From NCBI GenBank assembly GCA_963801715.1, contig CAWDGB010000010.1, positions 248,001 through 312,000 of the forward strand: 64,000 nucleotides of DNA. The letters run 5' to 3'. The notes beneath the pieces were generated by a model. The model had not been told where the DNA came from. It was given only the letters and a program-made list of their open reading frames with translations, and ran no database searches. This DNA comes from CAVVJA01 sp963801715 (lineage in GTDB: Bacteria; Actinomycetota; Actinomycetes; Mycobacteriales; Jatrophihabitantaceae). The stretch's first letter is position 1; every line of letters starts with the position of its first letter. Positions 44,971 to 54,118 of this stretch are shown here, piece by piece. The position numbers and the translations under genes were made by a program.

Positions 44971-45375
44971 ATGCCGCCGAGGGCTCGCGCCGGCGCCGTG
45001 AAGAAGGTCCGGCGCAAGGAGAAGAAGAACGTCGCGCACGGTCACGCGCACATCAAGAGCACTTTCAACAACACGATCGTGTCGATCACCGACCCGCAGG
45101 GGAACGTGATCAGCTGGGCGTCGGCGGGCCACGTCGGCTTCAAGGGCTCCCGCAAGTCAACGCCGTTCGCGGCGCAGATGGCTGCGGAGAGCGCAGCCCG
45201 CAAGGCTCAGGAGCACGGGTTGCGCAAGGTCGACGTCTTCGTCAAGGGCCCCGGTTCCGGCCGTGAGACCGCGATCCGTTCGCTACAGGCGACCGGACTG
45301 GAGGTCGGGATGATCTCCGACGTCACGCCGCAGCCGCACAACGGCTGCCGTCCGCCGAAGCGCCGGAGGGTGTGA
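44971..45375 (+). CDS. rpsK: 30S ribosomal protein S11
   Basis: The 134-residue protein has the S11 pattern HGHAHIKSTFNNTIVSITDPQGNVISWASAGHVGFKGSRKSTPFAAQ and VTPQPHNGCRPPKRRRV. It lies on the platform by the E-site mRNA. Its stop overlaps an in-frame upstream GTG of rpsD. Confidence 0.98.
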   Translation: MPPRARAGAVKKVRRKEKKNVAHGHAHIKSTFNNTIVSITDPQGNVISWASAGHVGFKGSRKSTPFAAQMAAESAARKAQEHGLRKVDVFVKGPGSGRETAIRSLQATGLEVGMISDVTPQPHNGCRPPKRRRV

Positions 45376-45380
45376 CTACG

Positions 45381-45986
45381 ATGGCCCGCTACACCGGACC
45401 CGCAACGCGCATCTCGCGTCGCTTGAACACCGACCTTGTCGGTGGTGACACCTCGTTCGAGCGCCGGCCGTATCCGCCCGGCCAGCACGGCCGCTCGCGG
45501 ATCAAGCAGAGCGAGTACCTGCTGCAGCTGCAGGAGAAGCAAAAGGCGAAGTACAGCTACGGCGTGCTGGAAAAGCAGTTCCGTCGCTACTACGAGGAGG
45601 CAGTGCGCCGCCCGGGCAAGACCGGCGACAACCTGCTGCAGATCCTTGAGTCGCGATTGGACAACGTCGTGTACCGGTCAGGCTTGGCGCGCACTCGCCG
45701 AGCCGCGCGTCAGCTGGTCAGCCACGGCCACTTCCTCGTCAATGGCGAGAAGGTGAACATCCCGAGCTATCGGGTGACCCAGTACGACATCATCGACATC
45801 AAGCCGAAGTCGCTCGAGACGACACCGTTCCTCATCGCGCGGGAAACTCAAGGCGACCGACCGATTCCCGGTTGGCTTCAGGTCGTGCCGAACCGGCTCC
45901 GCGTGCTCGTACACCAGCTCCCCGAGCGAAGCCAGATCGACGTGCCGCTGCAGGAGCAGCTGATCGTCGAGCTCTACTCGAAGTAA
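45381..45986 (+). CDS. rpsD: 30S ribosomal protein S4
   Basis: The 201-residue protein MARYTGPATRISRRLNTDLVGGD...QLIVELYSK has normal length from ATG 45381. GTG 45372, in frame and overlapping the rpsK stop (GTGA), would add MTT and may be used through coupling. S4 is a primary 16S binder and regulates the alpha operon in model bacteria. No zinc cysteines are present. Confidence 0.97.
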   Translation: MARYTGPATRISRRLNTDLVGGDTSFERRPYPPGQHGRSRIKQSEYLLQLQEKQKAKYSYGVLEKQFRRYYEEAVRRPGKTGDNLLQILESRLDNVVYRSGLARTRRAARQLVSHGHFLVNGEKVNIPSYRVTQYDIIDIKPKSLETTPFLIARETQGDRPIPGWLQVVPNRLRVLVHQLPERSQIDVPLQEQLIVELYSK

Positions 45987-46080
45987 CCTGCCGCCTCTGC
46001 GACCCGCGTTGGAGGCCACAACTGAATAAGCCCATTGGTGGACGTCATATAGCGGGCGTCCCTGCGAAAGGATCCAACCA

Positions 46081-47109
46081 GTGCTGATCTCTCAGCGTCC
46101 CTCGCTCACCGAGCAAGCCATCGCCGACAACCGCTCCCGGTTCGTCATCGAGCCGCTCGAGCCCGGCTTCGGATACACGCTCGGCAACTCGCTGCGCCGC
46201 ACCCTGCTCTCCTCGATTCCCGGTGCCGCGGTCACCAGCCTCCGTATCGACGGCGTACTCCACGAGTTCACCACGGTCGAGGGGGTGAAGGAGGACGTCA
46301 CCGACATCATCCTGAATCTCAAGGAGCTCGTGGTCAGTTCCGAAAGCGATGAGCCCGTCGTCATGTACCTGCGCAAGCAGGGACCAGGCGAGGTCACTGC
46401 CGCCGACATCGCGCCGCCCGCAGGCGTCGAGGTGCACAACCGTGACTTGAAGATCGCGACGATCAACAAGAAGGGACGGCTGGAAATCGAGCTGGTCGTC
46501 GAACGTGGACGCGGCTACGTCACCGCGGTGCAGAACAAGCAGGCTGGTCAAGAGATCGGGCGGATTCCGGTCGACTCGATCTACTCGCCGGTGCTGAAGG
46601 TGACCTATGCGGTAGAGGCGACCCGCGTCGAACAGCGCACGGACTTCGACCGCCTCGTGGTCGATGTCGAGACCAAGCCGTCGATGTCACCGCGCGACGC
46701 CGTGGCCAGCGCCGGACACACCTTGGTCGAGCTGTTCGGCTTGTTCCGCGAGCTCAACGACGACGCCGAGGGAATCGACGTCGGCCCCTCACCGGCCGAG
46801 GTTGCCGATATCGCGGCGTTCTCGATGCCGATCGAGGAGCTCGACCTGACCGTGCGGTCCTACAACTGCCTGAAGCGCGAGGGCATCCACACGGTGGGTG
46901 AGCTCGTCGGGCGCAGCGAGGCGGACCTGCTCGACATTCGTAACTTCGGATCGAAGTCCATCGACGAAGTCAAGATCAAGCTCGCTAGCCTTGGCCTGTC
47001 CCTCAAGGACAGTCCGCCCGGATTCGAGCTGGCCACGGCGGTCGAGAGCTACGGTGACGACGACTTCGACGGAGGCGACTCGGACTTCGCCGAGACGGAA
47101 CAGCTCTAA
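46081..47109 (+). CDS. rpoA: DNA-directed RNA polymerase alpha subunit
   Basis: The 342-residue protein has the N-terminal assembly domain (FVIEPLEPGFGYTLGNSLRRTLLSSIPGAAVTSLRIDGVLHEFTTV) and the C-terminal helix-hairpin-helix domain (SYNCLKREGIHTVGELVGRSEADLLDIRNFGSKSIDEVK) that touches UP elements and activators. It starts with GTG 46081 after GAAAGGAT. The C-terminus is acidic. The 90-base spacer to rplQ contains an inverted repeat. Confidence 0.98.
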   Translation: MLISQRPSLTEQAIADNRSRFVIEPLEPGFGYTLGNSLRRTLLSSIPGAAVTSLRIDGVLHEFTTVEGVKEDVTDIILNLKELVVSSESDEPVVMYLRKQGPGEVTAADIAPPAGVEVHNRDLKIATINKKGRLEIELVVERGRGYVTAVQNKQAGQEIGRIPVDSIYSPVLKVTYAVEATRVEQRTDFDRLVVDVETKPSMSPRDAVASAGHTLVELFGLFRELNDDAEGIDVGPSPAEVADIAAFSMPIEELDLTVRSYNCLKREGIHTVGELVGRSEADLLDIRNFGSKSIDEVKIKLASLGLSLKDSPPGFELATAVESYGDDDFDGGDSDFAETEQL

Positions 47110-47112
47110 GCA

Positions 47113-47152
47113 CCCACGAAATCGCTCCGCTGGCGCTCCCCGATTTCGCGGG
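47113..47152. repeat. Intergenic inverted repeat (rpoA-rplQ spacer)
   Basis: CCCACGAAATCG (47113-47124) and CGATTTCGCGGG (47141-47152) pair with one mismatch around a 16-base loop, CTCCGCTGGCGCTCCC. The arms carry the same CGAAATCG/CGATTTCG core as the rpsL-rpsG hairpin, with a different loop. Confidence 0.6.
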
Positions 47153-47199
47153 ACACGCCCTGCGGGCGAGTACAGCCCGAACGCTCTCAGGAGTAACAG

Positions 47200-47988
47200 A
47201 TGCCTACGCCCACGAAGGGTCCGCGCCTCGGCGCAGGTCCTGCGCACGAGCGGCTGATGCTTGCGAATCTCGCGACATCACTGTTCACCTACGACCGGAT
47301 CACGACGACCGAGGCCAAGGCGAAGCGCCTGCGGCCGCTGGCTGAGCGCCTGATCACCTTTGCCAAGCGCGGAGATCTGCACGCCCGGCGCCAGGTGATG
47401 AGCGTGATCCGCGACAAGGACGTGGTACACAAGCTCTTCGCGGAGATCGGGCCCAAGTTCACCGAGCGCGCCGGTGGCTATACCCGCATCGTGAAGATCG
47501 GCCCGCGCAAGGGCGACAACGCGCCGATGGCAGTCATCGAACTGGTCGAGGACCGCACGGCTGCCCAGCAGACAGTCCGCGAAGCCGAGCGAGCCCGCGG
47601 CACGAAGTCCGCGCCCCGTAAGGCGCCGTCCAAGCGGACGGCGGAAATCGCCGAGGAGGCAAGGGCCGAGTCGCCGACTGCCGATGCGGTGGCGGCGGGG
47701 CCGTCCGCCACGACGATCACGGCGCCAGCGGAGACTGCGGATCGGGTCGACACCGACAGTTCTGTGGAGACCGAAACCTCTGTCAGTGAAGGCTCGGCGA
47801 CGTCCGACGATGACGAGGTCGAGGTCGAGGTCGAGCCAGTCCCGACCGATGTCGAGCCGGATGCCACCGAAATCGAGCCGGCGGCCAGCGCCGACGTTGC
47901 CGATGTCACGGAAGGCCCCGGCCCGGACGCGTCGACGCCCGATGATCAGGCGAACGAAGACGCCGGCCCGAAGGATGCCGATCGCTAG
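47200..47988 (+). CDS. rplQ: 50S ribosomal protein L17 with long acidic C-terminus
   Basis: The L17 core spans residues 1 to about 120 (MPTPTKGPRLGAGPAHERLMLANLATSLF, RVIKIG-like RIVKIGPRKGDNAPMAVIELV). About 140 further residues follow, first basic, then highly acidic and Thr/Val-rich (TSDDDEVEVEVEPVPTDVE...). At 262 residues it is about twice the bacterial minimum; shorter acidic tails are known in other actinobacteria. truA starts one base after the stop. Confidence 0.95.
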   Translation: MPTPTKGPRLGAGPAHERLMLANLATSLFTYDRITTTEAKAKRLRPLAERLITFAKRGDLHARRQVMSVIRDKDVVHKLFAEIGPKFTERAGGYTRIVKIGPRKGDNAPMAVIELVEDRTAAQQTVREAERARGTKSAPRKAPSKRTAEIAEEARAESPTADAVAAGPSATTITAPAETADRVDTDSSVETETSVSEGSATSDDDEVEVEVEPVPTDVEPDATEIEPAASADVADVTEGPGPDASTPDDQANEDAGPKDADR

Positions 47989-47989
47989 T

Positions 47990-48841
47990 GTGTTGACTCG
48001 CGACGAGCCCGCTGCCCCTACCCGGGATGGCGGGCTCGTTCGTGTTCGGTTGGATTTGAGCTACGACGGAACGGCATTCTCCGGCTGGGCCGTCCAAGCC
48101 GGACGAAGAACGGTCCAGGGCATCGTTCAGTCCGCGCTCGAGCGCATTAGCCGCGTCGCGCCCATCCAGCTAACGGTCGCCGGCCGAACCGACGCCGGCG
48201 TGCACGCTACGGGGCAGGTCGCGCACGCCGACCTCCCCGGCGCAACCTGGTCAGAACTGGCGACAACCGCGTTACGCCGCTTGGCTGGTGTGCTGCCCGC
48301 GGATGTACGTGTCTTGCGCATTGCCCAGGTGTCGTCTGAGTTCGACGCCCGGTTCTCCGCGCTGTGGCGACGCTATGTCTATCGCGTCGACGATGCCGAG
48401 GGCGGGGTGGACGCACTGCGCCGCCATGTCGTGCTCGGCTGGCGCCGTCGGTTGGATGTCAGCGTGATGGCCCGCAGCGCGGAGTCCCTGCTCGGCGAGC
48501 ACGACTTCGCAGCGTTTTGCCGTCCGCGTATGGGCGGTTCGACGATTCGGACGCTGCAATCGCTCGACGTCCGCCGTGAGGTCTGCGGGGAGGTGAGCTG
48601 CACCGCCCAAGCCGACGCGTTCTGCCATTCGATGGTGCGATCGCTCGTGGGGGCGTTGCTTGCGGTCGGAGATGGTCGTCGCCCGCCGGACTGGATGGAC
48701 ACCCTGCTGGCCCGCACGTCCCGGGCCGACGAGGTTGCGGTCGCTGCGGCCCACGGGTTGACGCTCGTGGCCGTCGGCTATCCGTCGCCCGATCAGTACG
48801 CGGCTCAAGCGGCGGTCGCCCGCAGACGACGAGGCGGTTAG
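47990..48841 (+). CDS. truA: tRNA pseudouridine(38-40) synthase TruA
   Basis: The protein contains LDLSYDGTAFSGWAVQAGRRTVQG and the catalytic Asp in AGRTDAGVHATGQVAH, the TruA motif. A later FCHSMVRSLVGALLAVGDG is also typical. It modifies the anticodon stem-loop of several tRNAs. The GTG 47990 (TTG 47993 possible) is chosen because it lies right after the rplQ stop. The frame is open far upstream inside rplQ, which is only overlap. It is the last gene of the alpha-operon block. Confidence 0.92.
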   Translation: MLTRDEPAAPTRDGGLVRVRLDLSYDGTAFSGWAVQAGRRTVQGIVQSALERISRVAPIQLTVAGRTDAGVHATGQVAHADLPGATWSELATTALRRLAGVLPADVRVLRIAQVSSEFDARFSALWRRYVYRVDDAEGGVDALRRHVVLGWRRRLDVSVMARSAESLLGEHDFAAFCRPRMGGSTIRTLQSLDVRREVCGEVSCTAQADAFCHSMVRSLVGALLAVGDGRRPPDWMDTLLARTSRADEVAVAAAHGLTLVAVGYPSPDQYAAQAAVARRRRGG

Positions 48842-48857
48842 GGCGGGCGACGCCCTA
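48839..48857. terminator. Short hairpin between convergent truA and hydrolase gene
   Basis: TAGGGCG (48839-48845) and CGCCCTA (48851-48857) pair around GGCGA. The left arm includes the truA stop codon. With only 21 bases between the two convergent genes it can serve both. Confidence 0.5.
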
Positions 48858-48862
48858 GTGGC

Positions 48863-49453
48863 TCATACCAGGAACGCGAGCTTGTCTCGGCTGCACCAGT
48901 CCAGCATCGCGGGCCATGGCCCATATCCGGCCGCCACGTTCAGGTGGCCACCGCCGGGCACCACCGTCGTCGGCAGCCGCAACGGAAGTCCATAGGCGAC
49001 CTGTGCTCCCTCGGGGCAGTAGGGATCATCCGTTCCGCAGGCCAGCACAGTCCCGTCCGCCGCCCGGCGGACTTCGTCAATGAGCAGCGGGACGGGCAGA
49101 AAGTCCGCCAGTGCGGGAACAGTCGTGCGCGGCGACGGCGGGGCGACGAGAGCCACCCGCGCGGGTCGCGGCGCAGTCGGGGCGCCGGCAACGTGGTGCA
49201 ACCAGAGCAGGCAGCTGAGCGAGTGACAGACGACGTCGAATTCCCCGTCGGCCAAGCCGTCGAGCGTGGTGCGAAGGACGTCGAGCCAGGCCAACCGCTC
49301 GGGTTGGTTCGCGTCGGGTAGCTCGGGATATCGAACTTCGCGGCCGGCGGCCTGCAACTGCTCGGCCAGCCAGGTCTGCCAGTGTTCGGGTTCGTTGCCG
49401 TCCAGTCCGTGCAAGATCACCGTGGGCGCCGTCCGAGTCGCACGTCTGGGCAC
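48863..49453 (-). CDS. RBBP9/YdeN-type alpha/beta hydrolase
   Basis: The 196-residue serine hydrolase has ILHGLDGNEPEHWQTWL at the N-terminus, the nucleophile S78 in CHSLSC, D142/D143 in GTDDPYCP and H170 in PGGGHLN. This matches the RBBP9/YdeN family of small esterases with unknown physiological substrates. It is monocistronic on the minus strand and convergent with truA. Confidence 0.85.
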   Translation of the reverse strand: MPRRATRTAPTVILHGLDGNEPEHWQTWLAEQLQAAGREVRYPELPDANQPERLAWLDVLRTTLDGLADGEFDVVCHSLSCLLWLHHVAGAPTAPRPARVALVAPPSPRTTVPALADFLPVPLLIDEVRRAADGTVLACGTDDPYCPEGAQVAYGLPLRLPTTVVPGGGHLNVAAGYGPWPAMLDWCSRDKLAFLV

Positions 49454-49880
49454 GTCCGGCAGCGTAGAGGATCATCCCGCTGATGATCTTGACGATGTCG
49501 TCGCAGAAAGCGACCCGGCCGTCGCCGCGACGCGACGTCCCCGGCAACGCGCGGGACCGTACTCGAAAGTGTCGACAGCGGAGGATCACCATTCGGGTAC
49601 GGACCGCGAAGGCAGCGGCCCTCAGTCACCGGTGAATCACACATCCATAGGTTGAAGTTTCTGTAGGTCGGCTATCGCGAGGCCGGGCCGCAAGGCAGCG
49701 TTGCGTAATCGCACGGTGATGACTCGGCACCACTGGTTACCGTCTCGGGCCGGAACGCCCGATCTGGCGTCATGCGCATCTCGTACCGTCCGGCGATGGT
49801 GAGTAGTATCCCGCGGATATGCCACGTGATCGGGCAACTCGTCCCGTCCGTGCCTAATGGCCTTGGAGGCGCCACTTGCG
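49454..49880. other. Divergent spacer without recognisable gene
   Basis: This 427-base gap separates the hydrolase (leftward) from the VWA protein (rightward). Short open frames on both strands have no family features. I see no convincing promoter pair; TAGTAT near 49806 is a possible -10 box for the rightward gene. No repeat or RNA gene is evident. Confidence 0.4.
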
Positions 49881-51587
49881 ATGACTGGCAGGCACAGCGC
49901 TCGGATCGCCAGCCGTGTTCGTCTGCGGGCCCCTTCGCCACACAGAGGTCGACGTATCGCTTTAGTAGCCGCCGTGGCCGTCGTAATCGCAGCGGCAGCG
50001 GTGACCGTCACGGTCTTGCGAACGGACCACACATCTGGACCACCTGCAGCGGTCACGAGTTCTTACACCTGCCAGAACGGAGTGCCGCTCAGTGTCATCA
50101 CCGCGCCGCAGGTTCAAGCGGCGACCCAGGCCGTCGCCGACGCATGGGCCGCGACCAGGCCGACCGTGAACGGAAAGTGCATCACGGTCACGGTCGACCA
50201 GGAAAACCCCAGTGCGGCAGTCCAATCGCTTGGCGTCTCGCCGGCGAACACGGTCTGGATTCCCGATTCTCGATTCTGGGCGGACCAGTTGCGCGGGGCC
50301 AATCCGGCGCTCCGCTCGACGGTCACGGTCAGCGGCTCGGTCGGCAGTTCACCGCTCGTGGTGGCAACGGCGCCATCCCGCGCGACGTCAATCGCCGCTG
50401 CGGCCAAGACGGGATGGGCCGGCGTCTTGATGGGGCCGGCCGTTGTCGCCGTGCCCGATCCCCTGACCACAACAGAAGGCGCGTTGTCCGCTCTCGCCGT
50501 GCAGTCCGCCGTCGGATCGCGCCCGGACTCGTCGGCCATGTTGGTCGGTGCATTTGGGCGACTGGCGACGACTGTGATAGCAGCAGACGGTCCGACCGGC
50601 TTCAACGCGATGCAGAGTAGCCCAGCATCGGCGCCGGCATTCGTCGCCAGCGAGCAGGACGTCGTGCAAGCCAACCGGGGCAAGAAGGCGCCGATGGTGT
50701 CGGCCGTATATCCCAATGGTCCGACGCCGGTGCTCGACTTTCCGGTCGTCCGGATAACCCTGCCGAACGCCGACCTCAACGTCGCCGCGGCCCAAACGCT
50801 GTTCGTCTCGCAGCTCGGCACCACCGCCGCCCGTATGGCGTACTCCGAGGCCGGGCTGCGCGCAGACCCCCGCCTACCGCTCGGGGCCGGGGAGAACGCC
50901 ATCGGGGCGGCGCAACGTCCAGTTACTGCGGCTTCCTCGCCCGCTGCCGCTCAAGTCGCCGTGGCCTCACGGCTCTGGGTCGCCGCGGTCAAGCCGTCCA
51001 ACCTGCTCGCCGCGATCGACGTGTCAGGGTCGATGGGCGATACCTCGGGCACGGCGCTCAGCAAGATCGCGTTGGCGGCCGCGGCGGCTCGGACGGCGAT
51101 GACGATCGTGCCGGACAGCTGGACGCTCGGCCTATGGGCGTTCTCGGCCCACGATCCGCCCGCAACGGACTGGACCGAGCTCGCACCGCTCGCCAACGTC
51201 GGTAGCTCCCGAGCGCAGCTGGCCGCAGCGGCCGCGACATTGCCGGCGCGCGTCGGCGGCAACACCGGGCTGTACGACACCGCATGGGCCGCCTACCAGG
51301 ACGTCACCCGCAATTACAACCCGGCAGACGTCAACGTCGTGGCCATCCTTACTGATGGTGCGAATGTAGATCCGAACGGCATTGACCTACCCACCCTAAC
51401 GTCGAGACTCAAGGCGACCTACAACCCGGCGCGGCCCGTGCGGATAGTGACGATAGGGATCGGGGCACAGGCAGACGCTGGTGCGTTACGAGCGATATCC
51501 AACGTCACCCATGGCCAGTCGTACATCGTGCTCGATCCGGCAGACATCAGGAGCGTGCTGCTGCAGTCGATCGTCGCGAACAATTGA
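49881..51587 (+). CDS. Membrane-anchored VWA-domain protein with solute-binding-like N-terminal half
   Basis: The 568-residue protein has a basic N-terminus, then one hydrophobic helix (IALVAAVAVVIAAAAVTVTVL) as signal anchor, without a lipobox Cys. Residues about 60-350 resemble extracellular solute-binding modules (TVWIPDSRFWADQL). A von Willebrand A domain follows with a perfect MIDAS DVSGSMG (D380, S382, S384). Such hybrids are common in actinobacteria, with unknown function on the cell surface. ATG 49881 follows GGAGG by 12 bases; ATG 49857 is an alternative. Confidence 0.8.
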   Translation: MTGRHSARIASRVRLRAPSPHRGRRIALVAAVAVVIAAAAVTVTVLRTDHTSGPPAAVTSSYTCQNGVPLSVITAPQVQAATQAVADAWAATRPTVNGKCITVTVDQENPSAAVQSLGVSPANTVWIPDSRFWADQLRGANPALRSTVTVSGSVGSSPLVVATAPSRATSIAAAAKTGWAGVLMGPAVVAVPDPLTTTEGALSALAVQSAVGSRPDSSAMLVGAFGRLATTVIAADGPTGFNAMQSSPASAPAFVASEQDVVQANRGKKAPMVSAVYPNGPTPVLDFPVVRITLPNADLNVAAAQTLFVSQLGTTAARMAYSEAGLRADPRLPLGAGENAIGAAQRPVTAASSPAAAQVAVASRLWVAAVKPSNLLAAIDVSGSMGDTSGTALSKIALAAAAARTAMTIVPDSWTLGLWAFSAHDPPATDWTELAPLANVGSSRAQLAAAAATLPARVGGNTGLYDTAWAAYQDVTRNYNPADVNVVAILTDGANVDPNGIDLPTLTSRLKATYNPARPVRIVTIGIGAQADAGALRAISNVTHGQSYIVLDPADIRSVLLQSIVANN

Positions 51588-51597
51588 CGGCCGTCTC

Positions 51598-52971
51598 CTA
51601 CAGCACGGCACCCGGATTCAGAATCCCCTGTGGATCAAGCGCATTCTTTATCCGACGGCTGACTTCCATGACGTCCGTTCCGACGTAGCCCGGCAGCCAT
51701 GCCTTCTTCAGTCGCCCGACCCCGTGCTCACCGGTGATCGTGCCGCCGAGCGATGTCGCGAGGTCCATAACCTCGCCGAATGCCACCTCGGCGCGCGCAG
51801 TGGCATCCGGATCGGTCGCGTCGTAGACGATGAGCGGGTGGGTGTTTCCGTCGCCTGCGTGGGCAACGACGGCAATGCGGGTATCGCGGGCCGCCGCGAT
51901 CCGCTCGACGCCACGGACGAGCGCCGGCAGGGCAGGCAACGGAACGCCGACATCTTCGAGCAGCAGGTCGCCGAGCTTCTCGACCGCGGGGAAGGCCGCC
52001 CGGCGTGCCGCGGCGAACATCTCGCCCTCAGCCGGATCGTCGGTCGTGAACAGCTCAGTCGGCTCGTATCGCCCACACGCTTGGGCCATCAGGCCGACCT
52101 CGGTCGACGCGGCGCCACCTGGCGCATCCGACCGCGCGATCAGCAACGCGCCCGCGGAGCGATCGAGACCCATGCCAATGAAGTCCTCGACCGCGTTGAT
52201 CGACGCGTTGTCCATCAGTTCGAGCATGGACGGACGCAGCGTCGACACGATCGCCAGGACCGCGCCCGCCGCAGCCTCGATGGAGCTGAACGACGCGACC
52301 AGCGTGCTCGCCGGCGGCGGGGCCGGAACCAATCGGAGCGTCAGTTCGGTGATGACGCCGAGAGTCCCCTCACTTCCCACGAACAACTTGGTCAGCGATA
52401 ATCCGGCGACGTCCTTCAACCGCGGACCACCGAGACGCAAGGCGGTGCCGTCGGCCATGACCACCTGCATGCCCAGCACGTAGTCGGTCGTGACGCCGTA
52501 CTTGACGCAGCACAGGCCGCCGGCGTTGGTAGCGGCATTTCCGCCGATCGAACACATCTCGAACGAGGAAGGATCCGGCGGGTACCACAAGCCTTTGGCG
52601 GCCGCGGCCTGCTTCACCTCGACGTTGAGCGCGCCGGGCTGGGCAACGGCAACGCGGGTGGGGACGTCGACCAAGACCTCACGCATCCGTTCGAGGCTGA
52701 GCACAATGCAGCCGTCGACCGCACTCGACCCCCCGGACAGTCCGCTACCGGCGCCGCGCGGCACAACCGGTATGCCATGTCTGGACGCCCACACGAGCAC
52801 TGCTTGGACGTCCGCCGTGCAGGTGGCCCGGACGACAGCCACGGGTCGGCCGGCGTTCGGATCCCGCGCCCAGTCCCGGCGGTACCCCTCCGTGATAGCA
52901 GCGTCGGTGACCAAGGCGCCGGCTGGGAGCGCATCCCCAAGTTCGGACAGCTCGGTTGTAGTGGCCGTCAT
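51598..52971 (-). CDS. FAD-linked oxidase, GlcD/D-lactate dehydrogenase type
   Basis: The 457-residue flavoprotein has the FAD-binding type 4 domain (PVVPRGAGSGLSGGSSAVDGCIVLSLERM; GNAATNAGGLCCVKYG) and the FAD-oxidase C-terminal domain with HAGDGNTHPLIVYD and GTITGEHGVGRLKK. It should oxidise a 2-hydroxy acid such as glycolate or D-lactate; the substrate is not deducible. The ATG 52971 gives MTATTTELSELGD. The frame is open up to an ATG at 53040 inside the IS end, which is not original. No glcE/glcF partners are adjacent. Confidence 0.88.
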   Translation of the reverse strand: MTATTTELSELGDALPAGALVTDAAITEGYRRDWARDPNAGRPVAVVRATCTADVQAVLVWASRHGIPVVPRGAGSGLSGGSSAVDGCIVLSLERMREVLVDVPTRVAVAQPGALNVEVKQAAAAKGLWYPPDPSSFEMCSIGGNAATNAGGLCCVKYGVTTDYVLGMQVVMADGTALRLGGPRLKDVAGLSLTKLFVGSEGTLGVITELTLRLVPAPPPASTLVASFSSIEAAAGAVLAIVSTLRPSMLELMDNASINAVEDFIGMGLDRSAGALLIARSDAPGGAASTEVGLMAQACGRYEPTELFTTDDPAEGEMFAAARRAAFPAVEKLGDLLLEDVGVPLPALPALVRGVERIAAARDTRIAVVAHAGDGNTHPLIVYDATDPDATARAEVAFGEVMDLATSLGGTITGEHGVGRLKKAWLPGYVGTDVMEVSRRIKNALDPQGILNPGAVL

Positions 52972-53023
52972 ACCGGCGATTGTGCCCTTATATCCGATGC
53001 CAGGCAGGTGGCTGTACGGGAAA

Positions 53024-54118
53024 CTAGTGTACTGCGCCATTAATTCGTGTGATAAGTCGTTGGAGTGATTCGAGGATCTGTTCGGCGGTCTTGGTCCAGA
53101 CGAAGGGTTTCGGGTTCTCGTTCCAGGTCTTGGCCCAGGTGCGTAGGTCGGCTTCGAGTGCTTGGACCGAGGTGTGGTTGCCTCGGCGGATCAGCTGGTT
53201 GGTGAGGTAGGCGAACCAGCGTTCGACCTGGTTGAGCCAGCTGGAGCTGGTTGGGGTGAAGTGCATGTGGAAGCGGGGGTGGCTGGTCAGCCAGGCCGTG
53301 ATCGTCGGGGTCTTGTGGGTGCCGTAGTTGTCGGCGACGACGTGTACCTGCAGATGGGTGGGGACCTCGGCGTCGATCTTGGCGAGGAACTTCTTGAACT
53401 CGCTCGCGCGGTGGCGGCGGTGCACGGCCGAGATCACCGTGCCGTCGGTGATGTTGAACGCGGCGAACAGGCTGGTCACGCCGTGGCGGACGTAGTCGTG
53501 GGTGCGTTTCTCCGGCATGCCCGGCATCATCGGCAACACCGGCTGACTGCGAGCCAGGGCTTGCACCTGACTTTTCTCGTCCACACACAACACAACGGCG
53601 CTCTCTGGCGGATCGAGGTAGAGGCCGACCACATCGAAGACCTTCTCCACGAACAGCGGATCAGCCGACAGCTTGAACGTCTCGGCCCGGTGCGGCTTGA
53701 GCTCAAAGGCCCGCCAGATCCGCCCGATCGTCGACTTCGACAAACCGCTGCGCTCAGCCATCGCCGCCCGCGACCAATGCGTGGCATTCGTCGGTGTCGA
53801 CTCCAACGTCGCCACCACGACCTCCTCGACCTGGTCCACCGTGATCGTCGGCGGACGACCCGGGCGAGGCTCGTCGACCAGCCCGCCCAGGCGATCAGCG
53901 ACGAACCGACGACGCCACTTGTTCACCGTGTTCGGCGCCACCCCAAGATCAGCCGCGACCCGCGTGTTCAACGCACCCGGCGCCGCACAGGCCAGCACGA
54001 TCCGCGACCGCAGCGCCAAACCCGCAGCCGACTTCCGCCGCCGCGACCACCGCAGCAACTGCTCGCGCTCAGCATCGCTCAATACCAGCGACGTCTTCGG
54101 TCGCCCAGTCCTGGCCAC
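53024..54118 (-). CDS. IS630-family transposase
   Basis: The 364-residue transposase has an N-terminal helix-turn-helix pair (TRVAADLGVAPNTVNKWRRRF, around residues 52-72) and a DDE domain: D180 in LCVDEKSQ, D263 in VVADNYGTHK and E299 in SSSWLNQVERWF. The frame is single, without programmed shift. Its last codons lie in the inverted repeat (INGAVH), and the TAG stop is completed by the flanking TA duplication plus the next flanking base. ATG 54118 starts MARTGRPKTSLVLSDAERE. Confidence 0.95.
   Translation of the reverse strand: MARTGRPKTSLVLSDAEREQLLRWSRRRKSAAGLALRSRIVLACAAPGALNTRVAADLGVAPNTVNKWRRRFVADRLGGLVDEPRPGRPPTITVDQVEEVVVATLESTPTNATHWSRAAMAERSGLSKSTIGRIWRAFELKPHRAETFKLSADPLFVEKVFDVVGLYLDPPESAVVLCVDEKSQVQALARSQPVLPMMPGMPEKRTHDYVRHGVTSLFAAFNITDGTVISAVHRRHRASEFKKFLAKIDAEVPTHLQVHVVADNYGTHKTPTITAWLTSHPRFHMHFTPTSSSWLNQVERWFAYLTNQLIRRGNHTSVQALEADLRTWAKTWNENPKPFVWTKTAEQILESLQRLITRINGAVH

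Noticed and set aside
49637..50056. Minus-strand open frame opposite the start of the VWA protein
   Set aside because: It overlaps the signal-anchor coding region and has low-complexity Ala/Thr content without recognisable features.
52972..53040. GlcD starting at ATG 53040 with a 23-residue longer N-terminus
   Set aside because: That ATG lies inside the IS inverted repeat and the added residues are not conserved; ATG 52971 gives the normal start.
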